Source: JBBRHF01 sp038223055 (GTDB lineage: Bacteria; Actinomycetota; Actinomycetes; JACCUZ01). From it: a stretch of 16,106 bases of DNA. The stretch lies in contig JBBRHF010000092.1 of assembly GCA_038223055.1 (NCBI GenBank), forward strand, positions 1-16,106. Direction: 5' to 3'. Within the stretch, counting starts at the first letter, position 1; the number at the start of each line of letters is the position of its first letter. Position numbers and translations under genes: made by a program. Shown piece after piece: positions 12,752 to 16,106 of the stretch. The notes below the pieces were generated by a model. It was not told the DNA's origin and made no database searches. It was given only the letters and a program-made list of their open reading frames with translations.

Positions 12752-13777
12752 TCACAGGTGGAACGGGCCACGCAGGCTGGGTGTCGACGGGTCGCCCGCG
12801 TGACCCAGCAGGGGCAGGCCGAGCAGCTCCTCGGTGGTCTTGAGCAGCGCATAGTGGTCGATCGGGATCGCCGACCTCGTCCCCGGCCTGGTCGATGGGC
12901 CGATGACGACCGTGACCACATGACAGCTTCGGTCGCGGGTGCGCCGGCAGTTCTCGCCGCGGCGCCCGCCCTTGCCCTCGTCCCACGTGAGGATCACCGC
13001 GCTGCGCCCCGCGCGGTAGTTGCGGCTCGCGAGCACCCGAGGCAGCACCTGGGCGAGCCAGCGGTCGCCGGTGGCGACCGGGCAGTTGTGGGTGTTGTGG
13101 CACTGGTCGGGCACGATCACGCTCAAGGCCGGGAGTCGTCGCCGGGCCAGGTCGGAGCCGAGCCGGCCGCCCGACGGACTGCCCAGGGCCACGTCGGAGG
13201 TGGCGCAGTCCGCGGCGAGCGCGGGAAAGTACGTCGGCGGGTTGTGCCGCACGACGTACCGGCCGGAGTCGGTGTGCCGGCACGCGCCGGGCATGCCCTC
13301 CGCATAGACCCGCCACGTGCGCCCACGAGCGCTCAGCTGGCCGAAGACCGTCGCCTGCCGTTGAGGGCAGCCGTCCGGCCGGCAGGACGAGGTGACCGCG
13401 CCGGTGCCGGTGCGCCCCGAGGCCAGGGCGAGGTAGTTCGGCAGCGACGGGTGGGTCACCGCGACCGAGCGCGTGGCGAGGCCGCAGCGGGCGGCCAGGC
13501 CGTTGACGTACGGCGAGCGACGCGCGGTGCTCGAGCCCTTGGCCCCGATGACGTCCTCGAAGGAGTGATTCTCCAGCACCACCCACACGATGTGGTCATA
13601 GCGCGCCGGTGGTGTGGTCCGCCAGCCACACGGGCTGGCCGCGGTTCTGGCGCCGGCCACGCTGCTGGAGGCGCTGGTGGAGGTGCGGGTGGAGGCATGA
13701 TCGGCCGGCGCGCAGCCAATGAGCACGGCCAGGGTGGCCAGGGCGAGGCTGAGCAGGGACGGTCGGGGACGGCGCAT
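12752..13777 (-). CDS. Lipoprotein phosphoesterase (AcpA/phospholipase C-like family)
   Basis: A 341-residue exported hydrolase. The signal peptide ends in a lipobox, LIGC (19-22), so Cys22 should be lipid-modified and anchor it outside the membrane. A Ser/Thr-rich linker reaches about residue 45. The phosphoesterase domain (alkaline-phosphatase-like fold) begins at YDHIVWVVLENHSFEDVIG (60-78), with E69 and N70 as first metal ligands. THPSLPNYLALASG (108-121) and ILTWDEG (262-268) are further family motifs. Eight Cys after the lipobox suggest disulfides. Members cleave phosphate esters or phospholipids; the substrate here cannot be told. The gene is divergent from the acyl-CoA dehydrogenase, with 131 bp between starts, and no Shine-Dalgarno is evident. 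Confidence 0.82.
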   Translation of the reverse strand: MRRPRPSLLSLALATLAVLIGCAPADHASTRTSTSASSSVAGARTAASPCGWRTTPPARYDHIVWVVLENHSFEDVIGAKGSSTARRSPYVNGLAARCGLATRSVAVTHPSLPNYLALASGRTGTGAVTSSCRPDGCPQRQATVFGQLSARGRTWRVYAEGMPGACRHTDSGRYVVRHNPPTYFPALAADCATSDVALGSPSGGRLGSDLARRRLPALSVIVPDQCHNTHNCPVATGDRWLAQVLPRVLASRNYRAGRSAVILTWDEGKGGRRGENCRRTRDRSCHVVTVVIGPSTRPGTRSAIPIDHYALLKTTEELLGLPLLGHAGDPSTPSLRGPFHL

Positions 13778-13895
13778 GTCATCAGTGTCGGGCCTCGCGG
13801 GGCATACTCGAAGGTGGGTGCGGCGACCGCCGCCGAGGGAGCAAGCGCCGAGGGCGCCGGGCCGGACCGGACCGGTTTGGCCGCGGGGGCCGACG

Positions 13896-13902
13896 TAAGG
13901 AG
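13896..13902 (+). promoter_or_regulatory. Ribosome binding site of the acyl-CoA dehydrogenase
   Basis: TAAGGAG lies 6 bp before GTG 13909, one of the strongest ribosome binding sites in the window. It fixes a GTG start that homology alone would leave open. Confidence 0.75.
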
Positions 13903-13908
13903 CTGGTC

Positions 13909-15097
<1,189 letters not shown>

Positions 15098-15105
<8 letters not shown>

Positions 15106-15373
15106 GCCGCACGCAGGGCTGGCCGGGCGCGTCCCGGACCAGGCCGTCGCCTGCGGGGCCATCGGATCCCCCCTCTACGCCGCGCTGCTCGAGCGCGTCG
15201 CCGACGACGTGCTGGTCGGTGGCCCGAGCGCCGAGATCGCGAACGTGTTTCTCGTCACGTTGCGGACCTGGCCGGGCGGGAAGGAGCGGGCGATCGGAAC
15301 GGCTGCCCCGCAGGCATGCCCGCCGAGTGGCAGGCTTGAGTCCTCCGGCACCCCCCTGCCGCCGGTCAACTAG
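15098..15373 (+). pseudogene. Truncated DUF2332-family gene
   Basis: A 91-codon frame whose residues 9-45 (VPDQAVACGAIGSPLYAALL, then ERVADDVLVGGP) match the conserved start of DUF2332 proteins (QAxxCxxxGSPLYAxLLxxxAxD...GGP). Intact members are about 320-350 residues. After residue 45 the match stops and the rest (about 46-91) is low-complexity sequence ending PLPPVN, so most of the gene has been deleted. The GTG start overlaps the acyl-CoA dehydrogenase stop by 8 bp. A short peptide may still be made by coupling, but loss of function is likely. The DUF2332 call is from remembered motifs; function of the family is unknown. Confidence 0.6.
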
Positions 15374-15390
15374 GAAGCGAGCCTTGTCGA

Positions 15391-15873
15391 ATGTCAACCC
15401 ACGAGATGTACTCCGACATCCCGCGCGGTCAGTCGGTAGCCACCTATGACACCTACGTCGAAGCCCAGCGAGCCGTCGACTTCCTCGCCGACGAAGGGTT
15501 CCCGGTGCAGAAGGTCAGCATTATCGGCTCGGACCTGCGCATGGTCGAGAAGGTCACCGGCCGCCTGACCCGTGGGCGCGCGGCGGCCGCTGGCGCCGCC
15601 AGCGGGGCATGGTTCGGGCTGTTCGTCGGTGTGCTGCTGTCGTTGTTCGCCGACAAGAGCACCAACTCGCTGCTGCTCATCGTCTCGGCCCTGGCTTACG
15701 GCGCCGTGTTCGGTGCCGTGTTCGGCTTCGCCGGCCACGCACTGTCCGGCGGGCGGCGCGACTTCACCTCACGCAGCAAGATCGTCAGCAGTCACTACGA
15801 GGTGCGCTGCTCGTGGAACGAGGCCGACAAGGCCCGCGAGGTCCTGGCCCGGCTGCAACCACAGGCCACCTAA
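15391..15873 (+). CDS. GSP17M-like membrane stress protein (Rv1234 type)
   Basis: A 160-residue protein. Residues 14-52 (QSVATYDTYVEAQRAVDFLA, then VQKVSIIGSDLRMVE) form the alpha/beta domain of the general stress protein 17M family. A Gly/Ala-rich membrane region follows, with helices at about 66-86 and 93-118 (GAVFGAVFGFAGHAL). The C-terminus (about 130-156) folds back with YEVRCSWNEADKAREVLARL. ATG 15391 has AGGAAGCGAG 8 bp upstream. In M. tuberculosis the counterpart Rv1234 lies beside Rv1229c-Rv1233c; here about 7.9 kb of other genes separate it from the mrp group. Its role in stress is known only from the family name. Confidence 0.82.
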   Translation: MSTHEMYSDIPRGQSVATYDTYVEAQRAVDFLADEGFPVQKVSIIGSDLRMVEKVTGRLTRGRAAAAGAASGAWFGLFVGVLLSLFADKSTNSLLLIVSALAYGAVFGAVFGFAGHALSGGRRDFTSRSKIVSSHYEVRCSWNEADKAREVLARLQPQAT

Positions 15874-15877
15874 CCTA

Positions 15878-15914
15878 TTCCGGCGCCCAGAGAGTCCAGC
15901 CCGTTCCGGCGCCC
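15878..15914. repeat. Short direct repeat before the MaoC gene
   Basis: TTCCGGCGCCC occurs at 15878-15888 and 15904-15914, a 26-bp spacing, in the 92-bp gap before the MaoC gene. A two-site regulator is possible, chance duplication equally so. Confidence 0.45.
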
Positions 15915-15965
15915 GGCGCGTCCCGTCGACCGCCGCATCCTTCGTCGTACCAGAGAGGACCGTGC

Positions 15966-16106
15966 ATGCAGTTCGGCCGCTACTACGAGGAGTTCGAGGT
16001 CGGGGCGACCTACCGGCACTGGCCCGGCAAGACGGTCACGGAGTACGACGACCACCTGTTCTGCCTGCTCACGATGAACCACCATCCGCTGCACCTGGAC
16101 GCGCAC
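15966..16106 (+). CDS. MaoC-family enoyl-CoA hydratase, N-terminal part
   Basis: The first 47 residues of a gene that runs past the window. The sequence starts MQFGRYYEEFEVGATYRHWP and continues GKTVTEYDDHLFCLLTMNHHPLHLD. This is the hot-dog fold start of MaoC hydratases, with the DxxxxxxxTxxxHPxHxD hydratase motif at the edge. This subgroup includes itaconyl-CoA or mesaconyl-CoA hydratases of C5 dicarboxylate pathways. GAGAGGAC upstream serves as ribosome binding site. With the acyl-CoA dehydrogenase and the CitE-like lyase it completes the trio of the Rv2498c-Rv2500c cluster. More genes of this pathway may lie just past the window. Confidence 0.85.
   Translation, partial: MQFGRYYEEFEVGATYRHWPGKTVTEYDDHLFCLLTMNHHPLHLDAH

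Overview
The window is about 70% G+C and densely packed, with frequent GTG starts and 4-8 bp stop/start overlaps. Its protein families (RseB-like protein, HtrA with a long cytoplasmic N-terminus, TatB, Mrp with an N-terminal DUF59 domain, DUF1003, a CBS/MgtE_N protein) are typical of an actinomycete. The left and right ends follow the gene order known from Mycobacterium tuberculosis around sigE (rseA-htrA-tatB ... mrp-Rv1230c/1231c-Rv1232c-Rv1233c-Rv1234), so this is a chromosomal core region with accessory genes added. I cannot name the species. A member of the Micrococcales or Propionibacteriales would fit, but this is inference.

Region 1 (1-3593, + strand) is an envelope-stress and secretion block: the tail of a probable anti-sigma factor, an RseB-like sensor, the membrane-anchored serine protease HtrA, and TatB with a tail of 15-bp repeats. 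Region 2 (3834-7537, - strand) is convergent with it: a small hypothetical gene, a PRC-barrel/MgtE_N/CBS protein without a channel, a DUF1003 membrane protein, and the Fe-S carrier ATPase Mrp. Mrp may be made from a leaderless mRNA.

Region 3 (7631-10210, + strand) holds an AbrB-type antitoxin with a PIN toxin (vapBC-like), an EamA/DMT exporter, and a CitE/HpcH-type CoA-ester lyase. Region 4 (10211-13777) is the most irregular part. It holds a shredded relic of a trans-aconitate methyltransferase gene on the - strand, a hipBA toxin-antitoxin pair with its own AT-rich, inverted-repeat control region, a 21-bp tandem array, a small membrane protein and a lipoprotein phosphoesterase.

Region 5 (13909-16106, + strand) has an acyl-CoA dehydrogenase, a truncated DUF2332 gene overlapping its stop codon, a GSP17M-like stress membrane protein (Rv1234 type) and the start of a MaoC hydratase. 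The lyase of region 3, the acyl-CoA dehydrogenase and the MaoC hydratase are the same enzyme trio as the mycobacterial Rv2498c-Rv2499c-Rv2500c cluster (branched C5/C6 acyl-CoA, leucine/itaconate catabolism). Here the trio is spread over about 6.7 kb, with toxin-antitoxin genes and gene relics in between.

No rRNA, tRNA, CRISPR array, insertion sequence or prophage gene was seen. I found no clear new multi-gene system. The least ordinary signals are the tam relic, the hipBA pair with its operator and in-frame repeat, the repeat-built tails, and the truncated DUF2332 gene.
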